In this document: piece by piece, positions 24,464-30,518 of the stretch
Layout of the letters: each line of letters starts with the position of its first letter
How positions within the stretch are numbered: position 1 is the stretch's first letter
Virus record (IMG/VR): IMGVR_UViG_3300010373_000103
Span: 1 to 32,930 of that record
Origin: a virus
Strand: one strand, 5' to 3'
Length of the DNA: 32,930 nucleotides
Notes under the pieces: generated by a model
Told to the model about the DNA's origin: nothing
What the model saw: the letters and a program-made list of their open reading frames with translations, nothing else
Database searches by the model: none
Translations under genes and position numbers: made by a program

Positions 24464-24901
24464 ATGATACCGCTCCCTGCGAAAGATTATTTCGAGTCTA
24501 ATGTCTATCGGTTACCTGGGGCAGATGCCTGCTGGGAGTGGACAGGCTTTTGCAAACATCGATACGGATTTTGTTCTAGGCACCAAGTCAGAATGTATGC
24601 ACATAGATTTGCTTACGAATTATTCATCGGCAGAATACCTCCAAACACCGATGTGCTGCATAAATGCGATAATCCGCCCTGCGTAAATCCAAGCCATTTA
24701 TTTCTTGGCGACCATCAGGCAAATATGACGGATGCGACGCAGAAAGGACGCTTCGCAAAACGCTTTACGAAAAAGCAGGTTCAGCAGATCCGACTACGGG
24801 TAGAGGACGGAGAATTACAGAAGGATTTAGCCAAGGAATATAAGGTTTGCCGAGCCGCTATATGGAAAATAGTCCATCGCAAGACATGGAACTATGCCTA
24901 G
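24464..24901 (+). CDS. HNH endonuclease with C-terminal HTH
   Basis: The 145-residue protein has CWEWTGFCKHRYGF early and an HNH core around LHKCDNPPCVNPSHLFLGD. A C-terminal helix-turn-helix follows (KKQVQQIRLRVEDGELQKDLAKEYKVCRAAIWKIVHRK). HNH plus small HTH is the standard plan of freestanding phage homing-type nucleases of this kind. It starts after a two-base gap and ends overlapping the next ATG by eight bases. It is the second of three HNH genes in 2.2 kb. Confidence 0.8.
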   Translation: MIPLPAKDYFESNVYRLPGADACWEWTGFCKHRYGFCSRHQVRMYAHRFAYELFIGRIPPNTDVLHKCDNPPCVNPSHLFLGDHQANMTDATQKGRFAKRFTKKQVQQIRLRVEDGELQKDLAKEYKVCRAAIWKIVHRKTWNYA

Positions 24902-25232
24902 AAGGCGGTTCTCCGAATGGGAAGTCATTTTAACGCTTTTGCACTGCGGGCAACGTATACCATGTTACCGATGTGCAGTTCCTTTTACCCCTGAAGACCG
25001 CGCTGAACGCGAGCATATTACAGAAATAGCGTTAGGTGGTGCTGATGATCCTCAGAACTGCGCTTATAGCCATAAGGCTTGCCATGCCATCATAACCAAC
25101 GGCACCAAGGCCACCACAGCTGGAAGTTCAAAACACCGAATTGCTAAGGTGAAGCGGCTGGCCAGCGGGAAAACGAGACGGGCTTATTGCTGGCCGAAGC
25201 GGAGGATGCAGTCACGGCCCTGGCCGAAGTAG
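24894..25232 (+). CDS. HNH endonuclease (third copy, different subtype)
   Basis: The 112-residue product starts MPRRRFSEWEVILTLLHCG, then IPCYRCAVPFTPEDRAEREHITEIALGGADDPQNCAYSHKACHAI. The CYRC with EREH and later CH gives an HNH or zinc-HNH fold. The C-terminus is very basic. It is a different type from the other two. Members of this type are found in phage early and packaging regions and may nick DNA. Its start overlaps the previous gene by eight bases. Confidence 0.75.
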   Translation: MPRRRFSEWEVILTLLHCGQRIPCYRCAVPFTPEDRAEREHITEIALGGADDPQNCAYSHKACHAIITNGTKATTAGSSKHRIAKVKRLASGKTRRAYCWPKRRMQSRPWPK

Positions 25233-25238
25233 TGGCCT

Positions 25239-25487
25239 CTATTTCGACTCTTGGGAAACTGTGACGCGACCAAACATTGCATCGAGCACGCACTTGGCAT
25301 CCGCTCGGTATTTCATCCAGTACGGGTCTCCATATTTCCGCTTCCGGCGACCGTCATAGTCAGCTTCGCACTCGAAAACCATTTGCAGGTCATCAGGCGA
25401 GTGATGATCGACGTGCATCTTACAAAGCGCCCGTGCGCCAAGTTCAATCAGGTAATCCTCAAATGGCTTTCCGGTCTGGATTGTCAC
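25239..25487 (-). CDS. Hypothetical, last gene of the opposed leftward block
   Basis: The start is GTG 25487 after TAATAGAGGCCGCC, one of the repeated start cassettes in this block. The 82-residue product (VTIQTGKPFEDYLIELGARALCKMHVDH, then MVFECEADYDGRRKRKYGDPYWMK) is rich in acidic and aromatic residues. I recognise no family. It ends six bases before the convergent HNH gene. Confidence 0.5.
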   Translation of the reverse strand: MTIQTGKPFEDYLIELGARALCKMHVDHHSPDDLQMVFECEADYDGRRKRKYGDPYWMKYRADAKCVLDAMFGRVTVSQESK

Positions 25488-25498
25488 GGCGGCCTCTA

Positions 25499-25687
25499 TT
25501 AGATAAGTTGGGAAAGCGAGTCAGACGCGGCTTCCATATTTATGACTGCCTCGTCGCAGTTCTCACAAATCTGCTCCAATTCGGAGGTCAGTTCGCGCAG
25601 GTCGTCGCGCTTCTTGCCGATCTCCGCCTTGAGCTTTTCGATCCGCGCAATCATGCGCTTGGTCGGCGCGACGAGCGTCTTGGTCAT
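25499..25687 (-). CDS. Coiled-coil protein
   Basis: The start is ATG 25687, after TTGAGGCCC. The 62-residue product has VAPTKRMIARIEKLKAEIGKKRDDLRELTSELEQICENC: a basic head and a two-heptad coiled coil, then CENCDEAVINMEAASDSLSQLI. It probably forms a dimer. Role unknown. Confidence 0.55.
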   Translation of the reverse strand: MTKTLVAPTKRMIARIEKLKAEIGKKRDDLRELTSELEQICENCDEAVINMEAASDSLSQLI

Positions 25688-25708
25688 TGCGGGCCTCAAT
25701 CTTTCGTT

Positions 25709-26023
25709 TCAGAAACCATACTCGTTCGGCGCGCGTGCAACGTCACCCGGTTCAAGACGGCTGACCTGCATCACCTTACCTTCGCGCATGACGCGGAACA
25801 TCGCTGGCGTCTTGTAGACGTAGTCAACGCGGACTTCGTCAACCTCATCCAGCTCTAAGCCAAAGTCTTCATCCTCTAGCATTGCCTCAGCCTGAGCCTT
25901 GGCGTCTTCCTTGCTCTCGGCCTTGATGGTCAGTCTGATTTCGCCCTTCACACGAAAGCGTATGCCGTATTCCCCAGGCTTCTCGTCCTTCGTAAAGTCA
26001 TCCGGGTTGGGTTGCTCTGCCAT
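25709..26023 (-). CDS. Acidic hypothetical protein
   Basis: The 104-residue product (MAEQPNPDDFTKDEKPGEYGIRFRVKGEIRLTIKAESKEDAKAQAEAMLEDED) is acidic. A beta-alpha pattern ('gei.ltikaeskedAkaqAeamled') resembles small phage domains of DUF-type that bind DNA mimicry targets or act as antirestriction. That idea is only from the charge. It begins after TAGAGGCCGGAA. Confidence 0.5.
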   Translation of the reverse strand: MAEQPNPDDFTKDEKPGEYGIRFRVKGEIRLTIKAESKEDAKAQAEAMLEDEDFGLELDEVDEVRVDYVYKTPAMFRVMREGKVMQVSRLEPGDVARAPNEYGF

Positions 26024-26032
26024 TTCCGGCCT

Positions 26033-26413
26033 CTAGTGGATGAAGTGGGAAGCGAACTGCTCGTCAACGCGGGGAGTTCCGTAGTTTCGACGCCACCAGC
26101 GGAAAGCGCGCGCGAAAGCGAACGTTTGCCCGAACTGAAATTTTCCTTCAGTCGTCCTGCAGGAACAGTCCGCGCGCCAAAGGTGGTACGAACCCAATGA
26201 CACCCAAAACTCGTGTTTGCTTGGCTTATGGATGATCGTAAAGCGCCGCGTGTTGCCCCACACCCATTCCTCCGGATGATTGCGAAGTGACCATGTGACC
26301 GGGCGGGCGTCGAGCCTGTCCGGTCTATACCAAGAGCGCGGCTTAAACTCGGGTAGTGCTGGCGCTTCCGCCTTCGGGGCGGGCATTGGGGCAAGGAATG
26401 CGAATAGGGTCAT
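26033..26413 (-). CDS. Hypothetical Trp/Arg-rich protein
   Basis: The start is ATG 26413 after TTGAGGCCC. The 126-residue product has a Pro/Ala head (MTLFAFLAPMPAPKAEAPALPEFKPRSWYRP). The body follows as WSLRNHPEEWVWGNTRRFTIIHKPSKHEFWVSLG, with a Cys pair (DCSCR) and FARAFRWWRRNYGTPR. The RFTI.HK.S.HEFWV text looks like a beta domain. Family unknown. It precedes the acidic gene and follows the leaderless gene. Confidence 0.5.
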   Translation of the reverse strand: MTLFAFLAPMPAPKAEAPALPEFKPRSWYRPDRLDARPVTWSLRNHPEEWVWGNTRRFTIIHKPSKHEFWVSLGSYHLWRADCSCRTTEGKFQFGQTFAFARAFRWWRRNYGTPRVDEQFASHFIH

Positions 26414-26425
26414 ATTGGGCCTCAA

Positions 26426-26602
26426 TCAGTGTTCGCGGGCGACCTTCGCCGCTTGTGTGAATAGCTTGGAGACGGACGGATAGGTCGGACGCAGCAAGTT
26501 CGCCGCCTCCTCAAGCTCCAGCCCGCATTGGTCCAGCTTCGCCTTCAGCCTATCAATTGCTGCATGGCAGTGACCGTGATCGAATTTGTATTCGTCTTCC
26601 AT
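26426..26602 (-). CDS. First gene of the opposed block; small helical protein
   Basis: The 58-residue product (MEDEYKFDHGHCHAAIDRLKAKLDQCGLELEEAANLLRPT and onward) is a charged helix with an HGHCH cluster near residue 9. Its ATG lies six bases after the -10 box of a strong promoter, so the message should be leaderless, and no ribosome site is seen. As first gene it may be a regulator or an early effector. Confidence 0.6.
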   Translation of the reverse strand: MEDEYKFDHGHCHAAIDRLKAKLDQCGLELEEAANLLRPTYPSVSKLFTQAAKVAREH

Positions 26603-26707
26603 TCCGATTGTATAGCACGCTTGACCGATTCGGTCAATTGGTCGTATAAGACTATCACATGATTCATGTGAGGCTTTTGAGTGGCTAGGCGGAATTGGGA
26701 GCGGCAG
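26603..26707. promoter_or_regulatory. Palindromic divergent promoter with two operator-like inverted repeats
   Basis: TTGACCGATTCGGTCAA (26621-26637) is an inverted repeat (arms TTGACCG/CGGTCAA, three-base centre). Each arm is a -35 box. Leftward: TTGACC, 17 bases, TATACA (complement of 26609-26614). Rightward: TTGACC (26621-26626), 17 bases, GTATAA (26644-26649). So one palindrome supplies -35 to both sides. A second inverted repeat, CACATGATTCATGTG (26656-26670, seven-base arms around one centre base), lies just after the rightward -10, at the expected start of transcription. The leftward message is leaderless; the rightward one has GGGAG before ATG 26708. Confidence 0.7.
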
Positions 26708-26839
26708 ATGACGGCACCGGAGCGGGTGCTGCTCGAAAAGCTGGATAAGGAAATTGCGCGGCTGCGGCTAAAGCTGTCCCTCGTGACGCTGCGCCGCAAC
26801 AAGCTACAGAACCGCGCCACCGCTAGGGCCAAGCCATGA
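26708..26839 (+). CDS. 43-residue basic coiled-coil peptide
   Basis: The product is one Leu/Arg-rich amphipathic helix (RVLLEKLDKEIARLRLKLS, then LVTLRRNKLQNRATARAKP), with GGGAG eight bases before ATG and an ATGA overlap with the next gene. It probably forms a dimeric or nucleic-acid-binding helix. I do not recognise it. Confidence 0.6.
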   Translation: MTAPERVLLEKLDKEIARLRLKLSLVTLRRNKLQNRATARAKP

Positions 26840-27270
26840 GCGTCTATTTCATCCAGTACGGGAACTCGCCCCAAATCAAGATCGGGCACGCCTCGGAACC
26901 ATTGGAGCGTATTCGCAACTTCCAGTGCGGGTGTCCTGAGAAGATCACCATTCTTGCCCTCATTGACGGCGGCAGGGAAACCGAGCGCGCAATCCATCAA
27001 CGCTTCGCCCATTTAAAGGTCAGGGCACGGGGCGAGTGGTTCGTGCTGGACGACGAGCTACGGGCGTTTATCGCCAGCCCTGAGGCTGTGGAGGCCACGC
27101 AGCGCCCACGGCAGACCAAGAGCATCGGGGCCGCCCAGCACCTCAAGGCCGCTTGGCTGTCCCGCCGCTACTCGTCCGACGACGAAATGTGCTGGATGTT
27201 CGGCATGGACCGGGAACTTCTCCAAGCCGAGTTCGGTCCGTCAGGAAGGCCAGAATATGATTCAGACTAA
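26836..27270 (+). CDS. GIY-YIG (MUG113/T5orf172-like) nuclease
   Basis: The 144-residue protein has VYFIQYGN (3-10), IKIGHASEPLERIRNFQCGCPE (15-35) and ILALIDGGRETERAIHQRFAHLKVRARGEWFVL (39-71). This is the T5orf172/MUG113 branch of the GIY-YIG superfamily: an FIQ/G strand, KIG, a conserved Arg and Glu 50 with the IHQRF helix. The C-terminal half (SDDEMCWMFGMDRELL) is less conserved. It may cut DNA or branched DNA. It overlaps both neighbours. Confidence 0.75.
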   Translation: MSVYFIQYGNSPQIKIGHASEPLERIRNFQCGCPEKITILALIDGGRETERAIHQRFAHLKVRARGEWFVLDDELRAFIASPEAVEATQRPRQTKSIGAAQHLKAAWLSRRYSSDDEMCWMFGMDRELLQAEFGPSGRPEYDSD

Positions 27271-27343
27271 AGAGGTCGCGGAAGCCCTCAAGATCAGCAC
27301 GCAAACCCTGTTCCTGTATCTGCGCGACAAGAGACTTAAGTAG
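27257..27343 (+). CDS. 28-residue helix-turn-helix mini-protein
   Basis: The product MIQTKEVAEALKISTQT plus LFLYLRDKRLK is only the first helix-turn-helix of an excisionase/MerR-type domain ('tkeVAeaLkIS.qTlflYlr'). It overlaps the nuclease gene by 14 bases and has a weak ribosome site (GGAAGG). It could be a remnant of a longer regulator or a true mini-protein. Translation is likely from the fixed packing. Confidence 0.5.
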   Translation: MIQTKEVAEALKISTQTLFLYLRDKRLK

Positions 27344-27351
27344 AGGAGCCG

Positions 27352-27456
27352 ATGATGGCTAGGAAATTTGAGAGCTGGTGGTGCGAGCGATGCAAGGTCG
27401 AAGTGTACGACCGGCGCTGCAAGCATTGCGGCAAGCTGAAATGGGAAAAGAAATAA
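27352..27456 (+). CDS. 34-residue zinc-ribbon mini-protein
   Basis: The product has WWCERCKVEVYDRRCKHCGKLKWEKK: two CxxC pairs 13 residues apart, a short zinc ribbon, rich in Lys and Arg. It begins with two Met codons after AGGAGCCG. It may bind nucleic acid or a host protein. No named family. Confidence 0.65.
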   Translation: MMARKFESWWCERCKVEVYDRRCKHCGKLKWEKK

Positions 27457-27469
27457 GAGGAGCCGGGAC

Positions 27470-27703
27470 GTGGACAAACGAGAGCGCTTTGATTTGCGGC
27501 TACAAGGCTTCGCAGTCGGCATAATTCTCGGCGGCGGCGCGTTCCTATGGGCTGGTTGGCAAGACACAGACCGCGCATGGAGAGAGGCGCGAGCAGTAAC
27601 CGTGACACAGGTTGGACCGCAATGTAGCGACGGTGATACTTGGTGGCCCGCGAGAAAACGTGGCCCCCAAGTTGTCTGTTTCCTTGCTGATAAACCCAAA
27701 TAA
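27470..27703 (+). CDS. Small single-pass membrane protein
   Basis: The start is GTG 27470 after AGGAGCCGG. The 77-residue product starts VDKRERFDLRLQGFAVGIILGGGAFLWAGW: a charged head and one hydrophobic helix (about 14-30). A hydrophilic tail with two Cys (QCSDGD, VVCFLAD) follows. It probably lies in the inner membrane with a periplasmic or outward tail. Role unknown. Confidence 0.55.
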   Translation: MDKRERFDLRLQGFAVGIILGGGAFLWAGWQDTDRAWREARAVTVTQVGPQCSDGDTWWPARKRGPQVVCFLADKPK

Positions 27704-27821
27704 CGGAGCATTAAGCGCCGACATGAAGCGAAACTAGTTTCGGGAATTGTTTATATCTATCGCATTCGGTAGCCGGATGTAACCGAACGGCCATAGACGG
27801 CGCAATCAATTAGGAGAATTT
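27704..27821. promoter_or_regulatory. 118-base gap before the methyltransferase with two inverted repeats
   Basis: No gene is present. CGAAACTAGTTTCG (27729-27742) is a perfect 14-base palindrome. TTCGGT (27765-27770) and ACCGAA (27782-27787) form an inverted repeat around 11 bases. Between them lies an A/T-rich stretch (TTTATATCTAT). The last bases hold AGGAG for the GTG of the methyltransferase. These signs fit a regulated promoter. Confidence 0.45.
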
Positions 27822-28328
27822 GTGGAACAGCTTGCACTCATAGATGGCCTGCCGCGTGAGTTGACGCATCAATCGCAGCTTGCTCCGCGCGAGAACAAAT
27901 TCCACATCGGCAACGGCGACGACGGCAAGCACTACTGGCTGACGCCGCCTGCGCTCTATGCCGAACTGGACGCCGAGTTCCACTTCGACTTCGATCCTTG
28001 CCCCTACCCATTGCCCGAAGGCTTCGACGGCCTGACGTGCGAGTGGGGATCCTCGAACTACGTCAACCCGCCCTTCGGCTCGATCATTCATCAGGGCAAG
28101 AAGAAGGGACCGACCGCTTGGGTGCGCAAGGCGATCATCGAGTTCAAAAAGGGCAAGACCGTGGTGCTAGTCTACCCGGTGGACAAGTGGGTGCTGATGC
28201 TCCTCGAAGCCATTGGTACTGAGGTGCGCAACCTTCGCGACGTGCGCTGGTTGGCGACTGAGGATGGATCCGAGGGCAAAGGCACCGGACGGCACATTGC
28301 CTGCTTTATCCTCAAACCAGAATCGTAA
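27822..28328 (+). CDS. dam: Phage DNA N6-adenine methyltransferase (Dam family)
   Basis: The start is GTG 27822 with AGGAG eight bases before. The 168-residue protein has HYWLTPPALYAELDAEF (37-53), FDPCPYPLP (57-65) and WGSSNYVNPPFG (75-86). NPPF (82-85) is the catalytic motif and DPCP/WLTPP are the usual marks of the phage Dam family. Later, KTVVLVYPVDKW and the end (RHIACFILKP) match the fold. It should methylate adenine in phage DNA to resist host restriction or set replication timing. Site specificity cannot be read from sequence. Confidence 0.85.
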   Translation: MEQLALIDGLPRELTHQSQLAPRENKFHIGNGDDGKHYWLTPPALYAELDAEFHFDFDPCPYPLPEGFDGLTCEWGSSNYVNPPFGSIIHQGKKKGPTAWVRKAIIEFKKGKTVVLVYPVDKWVLMLLEAIGTEVRNLRDVRWLATEDGSEGKGTGRHIACFILKPES

Positions 28329-28345
28329 GATAGGGAGCGCCGTGC

Positions 28346-28549
28346 ATGGACGATGACAAGGTGGACGTGACGCTCAAGGCTCTCGACATGGCCGAGCGAG
28401 CTTTCCGGCAACGTGACACAATCAAGGATTTCGCTTGGCGTGCCGCTGCGCTGCTCCGCTTCTTGCGTGAGCATGACGGGGAGTGCTTGGGCGATCATCC
28501 TGATTGGCTGGCGCGGATCGACGCGCTGCTCAACGAGAATCTGGGATAA
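28346..28549 (+). CDS. Hypothetical helical protein
   Basis: The 67-residue product (MDDDKVDVTLKALDMAERAFRQRDTIKDFAWRAAALLRFLREHDGEC) is helical with an acidic head and a WLARIDALLNENLG end. It starts after GGGAGCGCCG, a loose variant of the cassette. Family unknown. Confidence 0.5.
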   Translation: MDDDKVDVTLKALDMAERAFRQRDTIKDFAWRAAALLRFLREHDGECLGDHPDWLARIDALLNENLG

Positions 28550-28560
28550 AGGAGCCGAGG

Positions 28561-28641
28561 ATGCAGCGCGTCATATGGCTTTGGATAGGCGCTACAAGCA
28601 TAGCGCTACTTTTGTGGCGCGCAGGTTTTTTGCATCTATGA
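28561..28641 (+). CDS. 26-residue single-helix membrane peptide
   Basis: The product MQRVIWLWIGATSIALLL plus WRAGFLHL is one hydrophobic helix with an Arg at each end. It has AGGAGCCGA just before the ATG, and its TGA is followed by the next cassette. Clear initiation signals make it more than a random frame. Confidence 0.6.
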   Translation: MQRVIWLWIGATSIALLLWRAGFLHL

Positions 28642-28655
28642 AAGGAGCCGAGCCA

Positions 28656-28817
28656 ATGGCGAAGTGGCATGTGATCTACAATTTCACGGTTGAGCGGACC
28701 TACGAGGTTGAAGCTCCCGACGAGGCGTCGGCGATCAAGACCGCTCGCGACGAAGGTCGCATCGTGAACGAGAGTGAGGACACGAGCGACTTGGAACATG
28801 TCGAGAAAGTCGGATAA
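28656..28817 (+). CDS. 53-residue beta-alpha small protein
   Basis: The product (MAKWHVIYNFTVERTYEVEAPDEASAIKTARDEGRI and so on) shows strand-strand-helix text ('V..nf.Ve.tyeVEApDEasAikta'), as in small phage proteins that keep a ferredoxin-like half. It begins five bases after AGGAGCCGA. Function is unknown. Confidence 0.6.
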   Translation: MAKWHVIYNFTVERTYEVEAPDEASAIKTARDEGRIVNESEDTSDLEHVEKVG

Positions 28818-28833
28818 AGGAGGGAGCCGAGCC

Positions 28834-29127
28834 ATGACCGAGCCAACAGCGGAGCAGATGCAATGCGGACACGTTCTTTACGGGCCGCCTGCACTCTGCA
28901 CATGCGGGACGTGCGAAGGCGCACCACCAGCCGACTATGACGAGATGGCCATGCGCGCGATCCTGGCCGAGGAAGTCAAAGAGCGCGGCGGTCCGCAGGA
29001 CTACATCGCAATGCTCGGCAACCGCTGGATGGAAATCGACAGCGAACTTCCGCCGGAGCTATCAGCGGCCTTGGCCGCGATGCTTCGGGCTTGGAAGGCC
29101 GGACGCGAACTAGAAGCTAAGACGTAG
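28834..29127 (+). CDS. Zinc-knuckle and helix small protein
   Basis: The 97-residue product has CGHVLYGPPALCTCGTCEG near 11-30 (four Cys, one His; a zinc site). A helical domain follows (YDEMAMRAILAEEVKERGG, then PPELSAALAAMLRAWKAGRELE). It starts after GGAGCCGA. Its helical half is acidic. No family is recognised. Confidence 0.55.
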   Translation: MTEPTAEQMQCGHVLYGPPALCTCGTCEGAPPADYDEMAMRAILAEEVKERGGPQDYIAMLGNRWMEIDSELPPELSAALAAMLRAWKAGRELEAKT

Positions 29128-29138
29128 GAGCCGAGAAC

Positions 29139-29327
29139 ATGATTGACTGGAAGCCGCGAGACATCGTTGACCGCGCGCAGGAGCTTTACTTCCGCAAGAT
29201 GCGTGGACCGAATGCAAGGCTACCGAACGGCCTTGCCGCTGACATAATCTGGGACGGCCTATTGCCTGACATCCGCAATAAGTATTACGCGCAAGCCAGA
29301 CGCGAACTTGGAATAGACCATGCCTGA
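29139..29327 (+). CDS. Hypothetical basic protein
   Basis: The 62-residue product (MIDWKPRDIVDRAQELYFRKMRGPNARLPNGL, then YYAQARRELGIDHA) is a basic, helical small protein. It begins after AGGAGCCGA and overlaps the next gene by eight bases. Unknown family. Confidence 0.55.
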   Translation: MIDWKPRDIVDRAQELYFRKMRGPNARLPNGLAADIIWDGLLPDIRNKYYAQARRELGIDHA

Positions 29328-29481
29328 ACTAAAATTCTGCTCACATGACGCTCGCTGCAAAGGACCGCGCCTAATCGACAACCACGCCACGCTCTGTCCA
29401 GACAGCAAGACGGAAGATTGCGACAATGACCATTGCTGGGTGCCATGTGAGTTCTGCATTGGAGACATAGACATAAACTAG
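29320..29481 (+). CDS. Cys/His-rich 53-residue protein
   Basis: The product has CSHDARCKG (7-15), LCPDS, DCDNDHCWVPCEFC and a GDIDIN end: seven Cys and several His residues, enough for two zinc sites. The first ATG overlaps the previous gene's stop. The ribosome site is weak. Role unknown. Confidence 0.55.
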   Translation: MPELKFCSHDARCKGPRLIDNHATLCPDSKTEDCDNDHCWVPCEFCIGDIDIN

Positions 29482-29518
29482 AATTGGAAAGACGGGAGCC
29501 GGGACATTTCCTAGGATA

Positions 29519-29740
29519 ATGACGCACATGACCCAAGGAATCATACCAAGAGATGCTAAGGACTACGCAATCGAGTTCGGGGAATATCTTGCGACCGCTG
29601 CCGAGAGCTATATGAGCGCCGCTGACGTTCGTATCTCCACAAAAATCGGCGTTGGCGAGCAAGAGGCATTGGCGGAACGATTTGTTGCGCTTCGCTCTGC
29701 AATCTACGAGTTCCGCAAGCGTGCCGAGAGAGCAAAGTAG
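29519..29740 (+). CDS. Acidic helical protein with hairpin leader (MTQG type)
   Basis: The 73-residue product begins MTHMTQGIIPRDAKDYAIEF and then AESYMSAADVRIS. The alternative start at 29528 gives MTQG, which aligns exactly with the gene at 30519. The leader has GGAGCCG at 29495, about 20-30 bases from the start, with a hairpin (29499-29515) between; this spacing is unusual. The protein is helical and ends basic. Function unknown. Confidence 0.5.
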   Translation: MTHMTQGIIPRDAKDYAIEFGEYLATAAESYMSAADVRISTKIGVGEQEALAERFVALRSAIYEFRKRAERAK

Positions 29741-29752
29741 AGGAGCCGAGAC

Positions 29753-29908
29753 GTGGACGAGAGTATCTGCCAAGAATGCGGCAAGTCGATCACGAAAGGA
29801 ATGTTCTGCTGGAACTACGGCGACTTCATGGGAAAGATGCTGTGCGACAACTGCGTGGACATTTGGACCGACTGGTTGGAACAAGAAGAACCGGAAATGA
29901 AAGATTAG
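29753..29908 (+). CDS. 51-residue zinc protein
   Basis: The start is GTG 29753, after AGGAGCCGA. The product has ICQECGKSITKGMFCWNYGDFMGKMLCDNCVDIW: two CxxC pairs about 22 residues apart plus one Cys in the middle, and an acidic tail. A treble-clef or LIM-like zinc fold is likely. Confidence 0.65.
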   Translation: MDESICQECGKSITKGMFCWNYGDFMGKMLCDNCVDIWTDWLEQEEPEMKD

Positions 29909-29917
29909 GAGCCAGCC

Positions 29918-30070
29918 ATGGAACGCGACCAAATGTGTCCAGACTGTCGCAAGCCTAACAAGCTGACAAAGCAAGAGCGGTACGATCATAAGCATTGCGA
30001 TGAATGCACCAAGGAATGCCGGAAGATGATGGAAACACTATCGGCGCACGTTCTCGTAACGGTCAACTGA
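29918..30070 (+). CDS. 50-residue zinc protein
   Basis: The product (MERDQMCPDCRKPNKLTKQERYDHKHCDECTKECRKM and so on) has CPDC, then HKHCDEC and a further C: a zinc ribbon with a basic centre. It begins after AGGAGCCA and ends in TGA directly before the next cassette. Confidence 0.65.
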   Translation: MERDQMCPDCRKPNKLTKQERYDHKHCDECTKECRKMMETLSAHVLVTVN

Positions 30071-30079
30071 GGAGCCAAG

Positions 30080-30268
30080 ATGTCGCGCACGTTTGAAATC
30101 CCATTTCTCGTGAGTGGCAACCGGCAGTATCTCACCGGCCAACAGATGGCGGAGGAACCGGCGATCAGAGAATTTGTGGAAAGGTTCCCAGCGTGCTTTG
30201 AGTTTGACTGCACGCGGGACATCGTTTGGTTTTATCCAGACGGCGACGCGCCAGAGACTAAGACATAG
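30080..30268 (+). CDS. Hypothetical 62-residue protein
   Basis: The product starts MSRTFEIPFLVSGNRQYLTGQQMAEEPAIREFVERF, then CTRDIVWFYPDGDAPETKT. It is an alpha/beta protein with an IVWFYPDGD strand at the end. It starts after AGGAGCCAA; the stop TAG is part of the next cassette. Unknown family. Confidence 0.6.
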   Translation: MSRTFEIPFLVSGNRQYLTGQQMAEEPAIREFVERFPACFEFDCTRDIVWFYPDGDAPETKT

Positions 30269-30276
30269 GAGCCGAA

Positions 30277-30486
30277 GTGGGAACGCATTGCGGACGGATA
30301 GGAATGTGGCGCGGCGGCTGTCGGTTTGAGCCTCGATACGATCTTGGTGCTCCCACCATTCTGCGGACGGCAGCGCCACTGGTTGACAGTGTGTGCGACC
30401 AGATTGAAGCATCGAAGCCGCGCACTTACGTCCGCGATGTATGTGTATCGTGCGGCAAGACCGTTGAACGAGAAACGAAGAAGTAG
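30277..30486 (+). CDS. Small CxxC protein
   Basis: The start is GTG 30277, after TAGGAGCCGA. The 69-residue product has VGTHCGRIGMWRGGCRF at its head and DVCVSCGKTVERETKK at its end, so a zinc site could join the two. It ends with the next cassette. Family unknown. Confidence 0.55.
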   Translation: MGTHCGRIGMWRGGCRFEPRYDLGAPTILRTAAPLVDSVCDQIEASKPRTYVRDVCVSCGKTVERETKK

Positions 30487-30489
30487 GAG

Positions 30490-30506
30490 CCGAGGCAGTT
30501 CCTCGG
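30490..30506 (+). promoter_or_regulatory. Hairpin between ribosome site and start of the MTQG-type gene
   Basis: CCGAGG (30490-30495) pairs with CCTCGG (30501-30506) around CAGTT, six perfect base pairs. It begins inside the AGGAGCCGA motif and lies between AGGAG and the start codon 33 bases away. A weaker form occupies the same place before the gene at 29519. Confidence 0.5.
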
Positions 30507-30518
30507 ACATTGACCGCC

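Larger units (their letters stand above)
25491..26423 (-). repeat. Repeated GAGGCC start cassette in the opposed block
   Basis: The four downstream genes of the block share GAGGCC before the start codon: complements of 25491-25496, 25692-25697, 26028-26033 and 26418-26423. Each is 3-4 bases from ATG or GTG, with GAGG near the normal Shine-Dalgarno distance. Contexts are TTGAGGCCC or TAGAGGCCG. In two cases the stop codon of the preceding gene touches or overlaps the motif. Confidence 0.6.

Noticed and set aside
25140-25261. A shifted frame at the end of the third HNH gene reading LLLAEAEDAVTALAEVVASISTLGKL-like text
   Set aside because: It looks like helical protein but has no start codon or ribosome site, and the HNH frame itself runs to a normal basic end. 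It could hint at an old frameshift, but evidence is too thin.
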